A stretch of 64,000 bases of DNA from Allochromatium palmeri (GTDB lineage: Bacteria; Pseudomonadota; Gammaproteobacteria; Chromatiales; Chromatiaceae): positions 1 to 64,000 of the forward strand of contig NZ_WNKT01000014.1 in the NCBI RefSeq assembly GCF_009720725.1, given 5' to 3'. The position numbers were made by a program, and so were the translations under genes. The notes under the pieces are model-generated. The model searched no databases, had not been told where the DNA came from, and saw only the letters and a program-made list of their open reading frames with translations. Shown piece after piece: positions 42,854 to 56,656 of this stretch. Numbering within the stretch: position 1 is the stretch's first letter; every line of letters begins with the position of its first letter.

Positions 42854-43723
42854 TCAGTAGCCGCCGGCCTGATGCAGCGGCATCTCTGCATACTGATCGA
42901 GTCGGACCACGCGGGTCGTAAGCCGGCCGTCGGGATAGAGCATGAGTTCACGATAACCGGGTGGATTGTCGTCGAGCGCAAAATCCGCACTTCCAGGTTT
43001 GAATTGAAAACAGGTTGAGGGCGCGCCAAGCATCAGTATGTTGCCATGCCGGGCTGAGGCTTCCTGATGGACATGGCCGAAGAGGATGGCCTTGACCTGC
43101 GTGTGACGCTCACAGAGCGCGAGCAGTTCGGCGCCATTGGCCACACCAATGCGATCGATCCAGTCGCTGCCGATGGCCGCTGGGTGATGGTGCAGGCAGA
43201 TGAGCGATGGAGCCTTGTCATTGGCCAGCAGATCAGCGAGTTGGTCGAGCTGATCGGCAGTCAAGCGGCCGCCATCGCTTCCTGGGACGATCGAATCGAG
43301 AAAGATCAGATTCCAGCGGTCGAGTCGACGCAGTGCTACTGAACCGAGCGCCGCTGGTCCCAGGTGCTCGCGCATCAGCGATTGGACGTCGTGGTTGCCG
43401 CCGATGCAATAATGCGGAACCCCGGTTCTTTTGAGTCTTTCGCGCAAATAGCGATAGCCGGTCGGCGTTTCGTCTTGAACGAGATCGCCGGTCAGGATCA
43501 AAGCATCGGGCGAGGAGGGGGCGGACAAGGCTAGCGCCAGCACGGATTCGAAGCTAAGGCGCGTCGTGATGCCCAGGAGCCGTCCACCTGGATCGCCGAA
43601 GAGATGCAGGTCCGTCAATTGTAGAAGGCGAAGCGGCATCGCGGATTCCCCAGCCATATCGCTGATCTGTCGCGGATGGGATTGACGCAGCGAGCGAATC
43701 GAGAAGGTGTTGTGTTCCGACAT
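42854..43723 (-). CDS. cpdA: 3',5'-cyclic-nucleotide phosphodiesterase CpdA-like metallophosphatase
   Basis: About 289 residues from ATG 43723; ATG 43639 (MPLRLLQLTDLHLFGDPGGR) also fits. Metal-binding motifs of class III calcineurin-like phosphodiesterases are all present: TDLHLFGD, LTGDLVQDE, YCIGGNHDVQ, LHHHPAAIGS and ILFGHVHQEA. The order and spacing match CpdA, which hydrolyses cAMP. That is of interest because two Crp/Fnr-type regulators occur in the window, but there is no evidence that either binds cAMP. The gene in E. coli is next to parE; not here. Confidence 0.88.
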   Translation of the reverse strand: MSEHNTFSIRSLRQSHPRQISDMAGESAMPLRLLQLTDLHLFGDPGGRLLGITTRLSFESVLALALSAPSSPDALILTGDLVQDETPTGYRYLRERLKRTGVPHYCIGGNHDVQSLMREHLGPAALGSVALRRLDRWNLIFLDSIVPGSDGGRLTADQLDQLADLLANDKAPSLICLHHHPAAIGSDWIDRIGVANGAELLALCERHTQVKAILFGHVHQEASARHGNILMLGAPSTCFQFKPGSADFALDDNPPGYRELMLYPDGRLTTRVVRLDQYAEMPLHQAGGY

Positions 43724-43882
43724 GTGTGGTTCCAGTCGAGGCGGTCGCAGTGGAAAGGCAACAGCGCTGCCAGACAAATGCCGCGCTTCCTCATGGCGTT
43801 TTAACAGTCCGCGCGGCTGTTCGCGATGAACCTGTTCACAACATTGAAAATAGTGGGACGTCGAAGACTGAAATCGTGAAGG

Positions 43883-43899
43883 CGTTCACAGTGTGAACG
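43883..43899 (+). repeat. 17-bp inverted repeat CGTTCAC-AGT-GTGAACG
   Basis: A perfect 7-bp inverted repeat with a 3-base centre, in the 288-bp gap between the mltD-like stop and the cpdA-like start (both genes run minus). It contains TTCACAGTGTGAA, which looks like an operator. It lacks a T-run. It is 160 bp from the cpdA-like start and 113 bp beyond the mltD stop. A second TTCACA half occurs at about 43835. The rest of the gap shows no gene. Confidence 0.35.
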
Positions 43900-44011
43900 G
43901 TCTGCTCTGTCGTGACCCTGAGGATCAGCGAGAGCGGGCAGGCAGGTCGGAATCGCGCTTCATGCCGAACGGCGGCGGTCACGGCGTTCTCCGCCGTGAC
44001 CCTGGCACCGC

Positions 44012-45529
44012 TCAGATTCCGACGATGAGCTTTTGTCCGGGCAGGATCTTGTTGTCGCCCGGTTGCATCCTGTTGAGCTTGCGCAACTCGTCCACCGAAA
44101 TACCATTCTGGACCGCGACGCGATAGAGCGTCTCTTGTGGCTTGACCACATGATAGCGGGTCTTGGTCTTGGACGGTGGCGCCTTGGCTTTCGTGCTGGC
44201 CATGACTGACGCTTTGGGCACCGCGACGGGCTTGGTGGCGGGAGTCGTCCTGGCCACGGCCGTGCGTGACGAGACAGAGGGCGTTGCCGGTTTGGCGCTG
44301 GCAACAGCTCGGGTGAAGGCGGGCGGCTGACTGGCGATCCGGCGTGTGGTGCCGGCCGGAAGCCAGACCGTGGTGCCGGCCGGCAGATGGCTGTTGCCCT
44401 TGATCACCGAATCGCGCCAATGCAGATTCAGTTCAGCCAGCTGCGGCTTGGAGGTTCCATAGTGCCGCGCCAGATGATCGGCGGGCATGCTGTCACGCAA
44501 GGCGATGCGATCATGTCTCCAGGGTTCTTCGTAGGTGATCCCCTCGGGGAAATAGCGCTCGGTATGGCTGGCGACCTCGCGCGCGGCGACGAATTCAGCA
44601 TAGAAGTTGCGTGACGCAAAACCGAAATTTGGGCCTTTGTACTGGGTGACGATGAGTCCGATGTCATCGCCATACTGTGCCTTGGCATTGGCCATGCCGC
44701 CCTTGCCGTGATTGTAGGATGTGATGGCCAGAGGCCAGCTGCCGAGTTGGCGATGGGCGGTCGAGAGATAACGCGCCGCGCCATTAGCAGCCAGGATCGG
44801 ATCGAACCGATCGTCGACCTGAGCGTTGACGTTCATATACTGACGCCCGGTCGCGGGCATGAACTGCCAGACGCCGCCTGCACCAACACTCGAACGCGCG
44901 TTGGTCTGAAAGGAGGACTCGACGTGCGGCAGGAAGGCCAGATCCTCTGGGACACCGTGTTGGCGCATGATTTCGCGAAAGATGGCGTCGTAACGTCCAC
45001 TGATCTCGACACCACGCCGGAATTTTTCGCGGATACCGCGTTGGGCGCGTAGACGTTCGGAGGCGCCCGGAAGGGCTTCGACTTCACCCACGCGCTTGAA
45101 GGTCTCCAGCAGTGCCTTGTCATCGGCGCTCAGGCGCTGTTTGTCGCGCACGCGCTGTTCCAGGCTGGTTAATCGAGACCGGTAATAATCCATACGATTG
45201 CTCAGCCAGGCACGCTGAGACTGGGTGTAGCTGGCCTGAATCGGTCCAGGAATCCGGGCGACCTCATAGATCACGCCCAGATACTCGCTGTCATGGATGA
45301 CAACCTCGCCCCGGCCCCAGATGCCATAGACATGGCGCCAGAAATCCACGTTATCCTGGATCTCGTTCGGGACCGGGAAGGTATGTGAGTCGCCATAATC
45401 GCGCCGCGTCTGGCCTGTATCGCTCAACGACGATTCGAGAGTGTTACTCGCGCAGCCGGCCATGAGCAGCAGACTGACGGAAATGGGTAAGGCCCAAACG
45501 AGCCTGGCGTTCAGGGCACGTGGTTGCAT
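44012..45529 (-). CDS. mltD: membrane-bound lytic murein transglycosylase D-like lipoprotein
   Basis: 505 residues. A signal peptide (LVWALPISVSLLLMAGC) ends in a lipobox LMAGC. The SLT domain (about 160-310) has catalytic Glu in LPHVESSFQTNARSSVGAGG followed by VWQFMPATGRQYM, DPILAANGAARYL and WPLAITSYNHGKGGM. After a Lys/Ala/Pro-rich linker one LysM domain closes the protein (RYHVVKPQETLYRVAVQNGI, ending PGQKLIVGI); E. coli MltD has two or more. It cleaves glycan strands to 1,6-anhydroMurNAc in the periplasm. No gloB neighbour. Confidence 0.92.
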   Translation of the reverse strand: MQPRALNARLVWALPISVSLLLMAGCASNTLESSLSDTGQTRRDYGDSHTFPVPNEIQDNVDFWRHVYGIWGRGEVVIHDSEYLGVIYEVARIPGPIQASYTQSQRAWLSNRMDYYRSRLTSLEQRVRDKQRLSADDKALLETFKRVGEVEALPGASERLRAQRGIREKFRRGVEISGRYDAIFREIMRQHGVPEDLAFLPHVESSFQTNARSSVGAGGVWQFMPATGRQYMNVNAQVDDRFDPILAANGAARYLSTAHRQLGSWPLAITSYNHGKGGMANAKAQYGDDIGLIVTQYKGPNFGFASRNFYAEFVAAREVASHTERYFPEGITYEEPWRHDRIALRDSMPADHLARHYGTSKPQLAELNLHWRDSVIKGNSHLPAGTTVWLPAGTTRRIASQPPAFTRAVASAKPATPSVSSRTAVARTTPATKPVAVPKASVMASTKAKAPPSKTKTRYHVVKPQETLYRVAVQNGISVDELRKLNRMQPGDNKILPGQKLIVGI

Positions 45530-45649
45530 TGCAGAGGATTCCTCTTGGAATTTCTTGACCCTAGGCGGAGTCTTTCGCGTTTCGCATCAAGTCTTGCGCA
45601 CGGAAAAGCGTTTTGCAAGGCGCCCCTTCGTTAATCCAAGCAAAAGGGA

Positions 45650-46245
45650 TCAAGCGCCAAGCGGATCTAGACCTGAGGACTCCAGCAGCGGGATCAGTCG
45701 AATCAGGGGCAGTCCGATGAGTGCCGTGGGGTCGTCACCCTCCAGGCGTTCGAAGAGTGCGATCCCCAGTCCCTCGGATTTGAAGCTGCCGGCGCAATCG
45801 TAGGGACGCTCGCGCTCCAGATAGCCCAGGATGCGCGCTCGGGTCAGGGTGCGGAAATGCACGCGAAACGGCTCGACCAGGGTATGGGCCTGTCCACGAC
45901 GCGCATCGAGCACACAGAGTCCGGTTTGAAACACCACGCATCGGCCTGAGGCGCGTTCCAGTTGCGCAATGGCCGTGGCCTGATCGCCCGGCTTGCCGAG
46001 GATGGCGTCGTCGAGACAGGCGACCTGATCCGAGCCGATGATGAGCGCCTCGGGATGGTTCACGGCCACCGCGCGCGCCTTGGCCTCGGCGAGTCGCCGC
46101 ACCAATCGCTCGGGGGGTTCGTCGGGATGACGGCGCTCGTCGACATCCGGAGCGGCGGTGGCAAAGGGCAGACCGAGCCGCTCCAGGAGGACGCGACGAT
46201 AGGGCGAGGTCGAGGCCAGGACCAGTGCAGGAGGATTCATTGGAT

Positions 46246-46249
<4 letters not shown>
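45650..46249 (-). CDS. yceF: Maf-family nucleotide pyrophosphatase, YceF (m7GTP) type
   Basis: 199 residues. Maf motifs: LVLASTSPYRRVLLERLGLP, AAPDVDERRHPDE, LIIGSDQVACLDDAILGKPG and EGLGIALFERLEGDDPTALI. The ASTSPYRR opening, with APD(V/I)DE, marks the YceF branch that hydrolyses 7-methyl-GTP, as opposed to the dTTP/UTP branch. The start ATG 46249 overlaps the glgX stop (ATGA), so it is co-translated with glgX. The usual YceF neighbours (yceD-rpmF-plsX) are missing. Confidence 0.93.
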
Positions 46250-48330
<2,081 letters not shown>

Positions 48331-48363
48331 TGGCGGTACTCCAAGCTCAAGCGGACTCAACTT

Positions 48364-48456
48364 TTATTTCAACATGGCCGGAACCAGCAGATAGCCGATC
48401 AGGGTTCCAACCAGGATGCCCAGGATGGCTCCCAATAGAATTCCATACCATTTCAC
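48364..48456 (-). CDS. 30-residue hydrophobic membrane peptide
   Basis: A small frame from GTG 48456 to TAA 48364, MKWYGILLGAILGILVGTLI followed by GYLLVPAMLK. It is a single glycine-spaced transmembrane helix with a polar start and a C-terminal lysine. GAGGTG precedes the GTG. It lies 33 bases upstream of glgX on the same strand. The composition is unlike random sequence here, but no homologue was searched, and a short peptide can occur by chance. Confidence 0.5.
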   Translation of the reverse strand: MKWYGILLGAILGILVGTLIGYLLVPAMLK

Positions 48457-48611
48457 GCCATCACCTCGTTGTGCCTCGTGCGAAGCACGGCTATTGTGCG
48501 ACCCTTTTGGTTCAGCCGACAAGCGTCCGGGACAGGCGCAAGTCTTTCTCGCGCGGGCCGGCCCTGTTAGAGTCGGACGCTCTATTGACTCACACCGTGA
48601 AAGATTTGCCG

Positions 48612-49013
48612 ATGAACGCGCCAGGTTCCGATCAAGCTATTTTAGACCTCTTCGAGCAGTCCGCCGACGAGCGTTATACCTATTTTCTCGCTCAAGCGAT
48701 CGCGCGCGAGGCGGTCTGGGCACTCCAGGGGCCAGGCGGGTTCGTCGCCTTTCGCGACGAGGCGGGGTACGATTGCTTTCCATTCTGGCCCAGCCCCGAA
48801 CTGGCGGCCGCTGTGGCCACTGACGACTGGGCCGACTGCCAGCCCGAATCGCTGGCGCTGGACGTCTTCATGGAGCGCTGGCTCAAGGGCCTGGCGCGCG
48901 ATGAGCGTCTGGTCTCAGTCTTTCCGGCTCCGGACGGCACCAGTATCGTGGTCGATCCGCTCGAACTGCACGCGGATCTGAGCCAGGTTAAAGCGAATCC
49001 GTCGACTCGCTGA
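48612..49013 (+). CDS. DUF2750 domain-containing protein
   Basis: 133 residues from ATG 48612; the frame is open further upstream but only this start gives the usual length. The DUF2750 pattern is visible: DERYTYFLAQAIAREAVWAL, then GGFVAFRDEAGYDCFPFWPS, ALDVFMERWLKGL and a final hydrophobic strand-like TSIVVDPLELHADL. Unknown function; often a lone cytoplasmic protein. Its last 26 bases overlap the convergent aminotransferase gene. Confidence 0.82.
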   Translation: MNAPGSDQAILDLFEQSADERYTYFLAQAIAREAVWALQGPGGFVAFRDEAGYDCFPFWPSPELAAAVATDDWADCQPESLALDVFMERWLKGLARDERLVSVFPAPDGTSIVVDPLELHADLSQVKANPSTR

Positions 49014-50127
49014 GGATATCGTCGAGCAGGCGCATGGCGCGCTCCAGGGTCTCGAACTCCGTATAGAAATGCGGCGAAAAGCGCAGGCCACCACCACGCT
49101 GGGCGCAGAGTACGCGCCGCGCCATGAGCAACGGATAGAGCCGCGCCGCTGATTCGCCCGGCACCCGAAAGGTGACGATCCCGGCGCGGCGCTCAGGCGC
49201 GCGCGGCGTGAGCAGCTCAAACCCGCGTTCGTCGATCAGGCCGATGAGATGATCGGTGCGCGCCTGGAGCCGGTTCCAGACCTCATCCATCCCGATCTCA
49301 GCCAGCAGCGAAAGACTGGCCTCCAGCGCGTGCGTTCCGAGCAGATTGGGACTGCCGCACTCGAAGCGACGCGCATCGGACGCTGGTGTCCAGTCGGTGC
49401 GGTCGAAGTCGCCCGAATGCTCGACCATGTGCCAGCCGAACTGGCGTAGCCTCAGACGTTCGCGCCACTCAGGCCGGACATAGAGCAGGGCCAAGCCTTC
49501 GGGGCCGAGCATCCACTTATGTCCATCGGCGACGACGAAATCGGCCTGGAAACGCCGGAGGTCGAAGGGCAGGGCGCCGAGCCCCTGGATCGCATCCACG
49601 CATAACAGCACAGCGTTGGCCCGACACCAGGCACCGAGACGCTCCAGATCGAGCCGCAGGCCCGAGGCATACTGCACCCAGCTCACGGCGATCATCCGTG
49701 TCGAGTCGTCGCACAGGGCGATCAGATCCGCTTCCGGGTCACGAGAGCGGTCCAGATCCAGCGCCCGCCAGGTCACACCCTGATCGGCCAGCGACTCCCA
49801 GACCACGCGATTGGACGGAAACTCCTGAGCAATTCCGACGATGTTGTCTCCCGGTGTCCAGGGCAGACCATGCGCGATGACCGACAGTGCTTCCGAGGTA
49901 TTTTTAGCCAGGGCAATGTCGGAGGCCCGCTCGGCGCCGATCAGCTCGGCCAGCCGCTCACGCAGACGCTGCTCGACACCGAGCCAATCGAGATAACCGA
50001 GCGATCCCAGACGGGCGTTCTCCTCGGCAAAGCACGTCACTGCCGCCACCGCACGCCGCGGCCAGGGGCCAACGGCGGCGTGGTTCAGGTGGCAGAGTCC
50101 GGGGTCGAGTACGAACTCGTCGCTCAT
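48988..50127 (-). CDS. class V aminotransferase (cysteine desulfurase-like fold)
   Basis: 379 residues. PLP enzyme of fold type I: LCHLNHAAVGPWPRRAV, LAKNTSEALSVIAHGLPW, VSWVQYASGLRLDLERLGAW, the cofactor Asp/Gln in VLLCVDAIQGLGALPFD and the Schiff-base lysine in DFVVADGHKWMLGPEGLALL. No mobile cysteine loop of IscS/SufS type is evident (C-terminal ESAARLYPLLMARRVLCAQR and RFSPHFYTEFETLERAM), so desulfurase activity is uncertain; isopenicillin-N-epimerase-like or selenocysteine lyase-like roles are equally open. Start overlaps the L,D-transpeptidase stop by four bases. Confidence 0.85.
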   Translation of the reverse strand: MSDEFVLDPGLCHLNHAAVGPWPRRAVAAVTCFAEENARLGSLGYLDWLGVEQRLRERLAELIGAERASDIALAKNTSEALSVIAHGLPWTPGDNIVGIAQEFPSNRVVWESLADQGVTWRALDLDRSRDPEADLIALCDDSTRMIAVSWVQYASGLRLDLERLGAWCRANAVLLCVDAIQGLGALPFDLRRFQADFVVADGHKWMLGPEGLALLYVRPEWRERLRLRQFGWHMVEHSGDFDRTDWTPASDARRFECGSPNLLGTHALEASLSLLAEIGMDEVWNRLQARTDHLIGLIDERGFELLTPRAPERRAGIVTFRVPGESAARLYPLLMARRVLCAQRGGGLRFSPHFYTEFETLERAMRLLDDILSESTDSL

Positions 50128-51518
50128 TCGGGTGCGCTAGCGACTGGAGCGGCCGGTGCGGCCACGGGCGGTTCAGGGGTGGTCGGTGCCGCGCTTGGCG
50201 CCGGTTCAACAGGCTTGGGTGCCGGCGCTTCCTGGATCTCAGTGGCGAGCTTAGGCAAGGCGGCTGCTGGAGCCGCTTCGGCGCTCGACAGTGCGCCAGG
50301 CGGAGGCGTTGGCGCGGATGCCGGCGACGGTACGGGCGATGCGCTGGCGGCCGGCTGTGGACCAAGCTCGATAGTTCCTTCGCGGATCGATGACGGGAGT
50401 CCATCGGCAGGCGCCGGCGCGTTCTGAGGCGCGGCTTCGATGATCGATGCCTGCGGCGGCTCGGTCGGCGCGGGTTTGGCGGCTTCGACTGCGGATGCGA
50501 TCTCCGTCTCCGGTGACGTAGCGGGTGTGTCAGCCGTGTCGGCTGTGGCCTCAGGCTGAGTTGCCGGCTCACGCATCCGCGTCTCGCGCGCGTTCGTGGC
50601 ATCGAGTGTCTGCGCGGCTGGCACAGCGTCGTCCTTGGCTACGGCACGGGACTCGATGCTGGCCTCTGCCTCGGGTTTATTGCTCACGCGATCCGCGCTC
50701 GGTGTGGTCTGAGCGACCTGCTGTGTTTTTTTGGCCTCGGCGGCGCGCTGCTCGGCGATCCGTCGCTCTTCGGCACGACGCGCGGCCTTGGCGCGCTGTT
50801 TGGCTACATAATCGCCGTAACTCGGACCCTTGCCCTCGATAGTCACTGGCGTTCCATTCGACACATGCCGGAACAACACGGGCGCGAGCTTGCTCGGCAT
50901 CCGGATGCAGCCATGCGAGGCCGGCCGGCCCGGATTGGGGATCGGCCCGGCATGCAGCCCCACGCCATCATCGGTCAGACGCATGAAAAAGGGCATACGC
51001 GCGCCCTCGAAGCGCCCGCCATCCGGGATCGGATCGCGCCCGACCTTGACGCTGGAGCGCAGGACGCGCCCGCCTTTGCCATAGACCTTGCCGTACAGAT
51101 TCGAGCGTTTGTTCTCGACCTTTTCGGTCACCTGGAAACGACCGGTCGGGGTTGGATACTTCGGCAGACCGGTCGCGACCGTGCTCCAGCCGACTTCTTC
51201 GTCTCCCGAATAGAAGCGCGCTTTCTGATCATCGGTATTGACGACGATGCGCGTGATCGAGCGTCCATCACCCTTCCATTCATAGAGTGGCGTGGCAAGC
51301 GTCTTGTCTTTTTTCTCTGGCTTGTCGGCTGCGGCCTGTTCGTCAAGGCTCGGCGGAGCCGGCTCGCTGACCTCGGCCATCACTGGTTCGGCCGGCTTGA
51401 CATCCGGTTTGGATGCGAAACGAGCCAGTCCATCGCATCCCACCAGGCCAAGCACGATGAATGAGCCTACACCGGCTTTGAAAGAGTTTGACATGAAAGC
51501 GAGGATCTTGGCATTCAT
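50124..51518 (-). CDS. L,D-transpeptidase (YkuD) lipoprotein with Pro/Ala-rich tail
   Basis: 464 residues. A signal with lipobox (FIVLGLVGC, Cys near 28) is followed by a YkuD domain (about 85-235): RIVVNTDDQKARFYSGDEEV, GLPKYPTPTGRFQVTEKVEN, and the catalytic HAGPIPNPGRPASHGCIRMP with the SHGC nucleophile. The last 220 residues are low-complexity, rich in Ala, Pro and Glu, perhaps a spacer reaching through the periplasm. Such enzymes form 3-3 cross-links or anchor proteins to peptidoglycan. Coupled downstream to an aminotransferase by ATGA. MetH is divergent. Confidence 0.9.
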   Translation of the reverse strand: MNAKILAFMSNSFKAGVGSFIVLGLVGCDGLARFASKPDVKPAEPVMAEVSEPAPPSLDEQAAADKPEKKDKTLATPLYEWKGDGRSITRIVVNTDDQKARFYSGDEEVGWSTVATGLPKYPTPTGRFQVTEKVENKRSNLYGKVYGKGGRVLRSSVKVGRDPIPDGGRFEGARMPFFMRLTDDGVGLHAGPIPNPGRPASHGCIRMPSKLAPVLFRHVSNGTPVTIEGKGPSYGDYVAKQRAKAARRAEERRIAEQRAAEAKKTQQVAQTTPSADRVSNKPEAEASIESRAVAKDDAVPAAQTLDATNARETRMREPATQPEATADTADTPATSPETEIASAVEAAKPAPTEPPQASIIEAAPQNAPAPADGLPSSIREGTIELGPQPAASASPVPSPASAPTPPPGALSSAEAAPAAALPKLATEIQEAPAPKPVEPAPSAAPTTPEPPVAAPAAPVASAPE

Positions 51519-51648
51519 GAGCTGATTTCCCGAGCCGCGATGGGCACCGTGTTATTGAATGTATAATGATGCATTAGCATAGCGCGACCTGGTCGCAAGG
51601 GCACGTTTTAGTCCCTCAGCCGCTTTCGCCTCTAGCCCGTGAGTCCCA
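51519..51648. promoter_or_regulatory. divergent intergenic region, L,D-transpeptidase / metH
   Basis: 130 bases. TATAAT at 51562-51567 (plus) could be a -10 for metH, but no good -35 lies 16-18 bases upstream. An inverted repeat TAATG-ATG-CATTA occupies 51564-51576. No SAH or cobalamin riboswitch could be recognised here, although metH is often preceded by one; the gap is too short for a full cobalamin riboswitch. Confidence 0.35.
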
Positions 51649-55410
<3,762 letters not shown>

Positions 55411-55494
55411 CCTTTGAAAAGTGACGGTTTTAGCGTCGATCGGCGGCTTCACGCTCACGGCTGAAGTCCACGATGGCTGCTCGCCCGGTAGGCA

Positions 55495-55809
55495 GTGGAA
55501 CCTGAAGTTGTTAGGCTAGCCAAAGGCTACAGAACAGCGATTACAGCGCCGATGGGAAAATTTCTGACAACGATCGGGTCGTGGCTCGGTCTGGTCATCG
55601 GCCTGGACTGGCTGTGGCGTAGCCTTAATATTCAAGATCCGCCTGTTGTGTGGGCCTTCACCGTTGTGACATTCCTGGCGATCGGTGTTCTGGGGCTCTG
55701 GCTCTGCGCCCTGTGGAGATCCATTCTGCAGCAACGGATCGACGACTGCGCTGAAGCCAAGAAGCGACTGGAGCAACAGATCCTCAAAAACCGCCAAAGC
55801 TCTGAGTGA
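55495..55809 (+). CDS. small membrane protein of unknown function, first of a pair
   Basis: 104 residues from GTG 55495, or 85 from ATG 55552 (MGKFLTTIGSWLGLVIGLDW). Two hydrophobic segments (about 24-42 and 52-73 in the long form) precede a charged coiled-coil tail RIDDCAEAKKRLEQQILKNR. No domain is recognised. The stop codon overlaps the next gene's GTG (GTGA), so the two are translated together. They lie between metH and the NAGGN operon, followed by a likely terminator. Confidence 0.6.
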   Translation: MEPEVVRLAKGYRTAITAPMGKFLTTIGSWLGLVIGLDWLWRSLNIQDPPVVWAFTVVTFLAIGVLGLWLCALWRSILQQRIDDCAEAKKRLEQQILKNRQSSE

Positions 55810-56387
55810 ACATCATGAACACAGTGGCCTTTTGGTTGAATGCCGCCATCTTCGCGGTTGGCCTGATCGTGCTCTACCAGCTCTTCCTGGGCATTATCAG
55901 GAAACAAGCCTGCTTTGCCATGTACGCTGTGCGCGACGACTTGATCTATCTCGTCGCATCAGGCGCTCTGAAAGAAGATGGCCCCGTTTTTCGACACTAC
56001 TACACCCGCGTTAATCAACTTCTTCGTGCCGCTCCAAATGTTGGGCTTGACCGCCTGCTTGAGGCGATTTTTACGCGATGGGAGGAGCATGATTTCAATG
56101 AGATGCTTCGTCAAGCAGACGCCAAGGCATCGATCCTGTTCCGCGATCAGGCCTTTGATGACCAGGACGTCCGCCGTGTTGTCGCAGCCTACTACCGGGC
56201 CTTGCAGGGGCTGATTCTGGCGCACAGCAGTGTTCTGCGTCTGGTGTATCTCACAGGCTTCCAACTGGCCAAGCGACTACCCCAGGCCGTGATGCGCTTA
56301 GCCCCAAGCCCTTACAGGCGCGCCCTGAAGGCGGTTGAATATGCCGATCGCGAGGCGGGCCTTGCTGAAGCGGCGCGTCTAGTCTGA
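55806..56387 (+). CDS. membrane-anchored protein of unknown function, second of a pair
   Basis: 193 residues from GTG 55806, or 190 from ATG 55815. One N-terminal transmembrane helix (about 7-30, NTVAFWLNAAIFAVGLIVLY), then a soluble helical part containing CFAMYAVRDDLIYLVASGAL and EEHDFNEMLRQADAKASILF, and a second hydrophobic patch near 143-158 (GLILAHSSVLRLVYLTGFQL). No catalytic motif is visible. Coupled by overlap to the preceding small membrane gene. Codon use is a little less GC-biased than its neighbours, which may mean more recent arrival. Confidence 0.65.
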   Translation: MNIMNTVAFWLNAAIFAVGLIVLYQLFLGIIRKQACFAMYAVRDDLIYLVASGALKEDGPVFRHYYTRVNQLLRAAPNVGLDRLLEAIFTRWEEHDFNEMLRQADAKASILFRDQAFDDQDVRRVVAAYYRALQGLILAHSSVLRLVYLTGFQLAKRLPQAVMRLAPSPYRRALKAVEYADREAGLAEAARLV

Positions 56388-56421
56388 CAGACGCCGCGCC
56401 ACGGATGGCGCCATCCATCCA

Positions 56422-56444
56422 AGCCTGCCGCGCGCGGGCTTTTT
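56422..56444 (+). terminator. possible intrinsic terminator after the unknown membrane-gene pair
   Basis: AGCC...GGCT flanks the self-complementary CCGCGCGCGG, followed by TTTT (56441-56444). Just upstream, GGATGGCGCCATCC (56403-56416) is a perfect 14-bp palindrome. Either could end transcription before the NAGGN operon. Confidence 0.45.
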
Positions 56445-56549
56445 CAGGCCCACACCTCAAACCGGCTCGCCATCAGCTTCAACCCTGGAATCCTGTCTTC
56501 ATCAGTAGATCAGCACCCCTAGATTGGTAGATGAAATCGCGAGAGCGCT

Positions 56550-56656
56550 CATCGCCCGGTCGGAGGAGTGGCGTGGATTGAAACATCTCCAGCAGGCATA
56601 ATGGGTCAAATGTTAAACAGCATCGCCCAGCCGAAAAGTCGGGCGTGGATTGAAAT
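56550..56656 (+). CRISPR. degenerate CRISPR remnant: two type I-C-like repeats, one spacer
   Basis: Repeat 1 (56550-56584, 35 bases) and repeat 2 (56621-56656, 36 bases) share CATCGCCC at the 5' end and GGCGTGGATTGAAA at the 3' end. The tail GTGGATTGAAAC/T is the conserved 3' handle of type I-C and related repeats. Short stems flank diverged centres (CGCC/GGCG in repeat 1, CGCCC/GGGCG in repeat 2). The 36-base spacer is 56585-56620. No third repeat is found at the expected step upstream, and no cas gene is in the window. Repeat 2 ends exactly at the ATG of the next gene. Confidence 0.65.

Noticed and set aside
43836-44420. 194-codon minus-strand frame at the 3' end of the mltD-like gene
   Set aside because: Overlaps the MltD linker and LysM domain in another frame and reads as basic, low-complexity sequence.
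51519-51648. Riboswitch upstream of metH
   Set aside because: No SAH-riboswitch-like or cobalamin-box-like sequence could be found in the 130-bp gap.
56457-56549. Third CRISPR repeat upstream of the two found
   Set aside because: At the expected step the sequence has neither the CATCGCCC start nor the GTGGATTGAAA handle.
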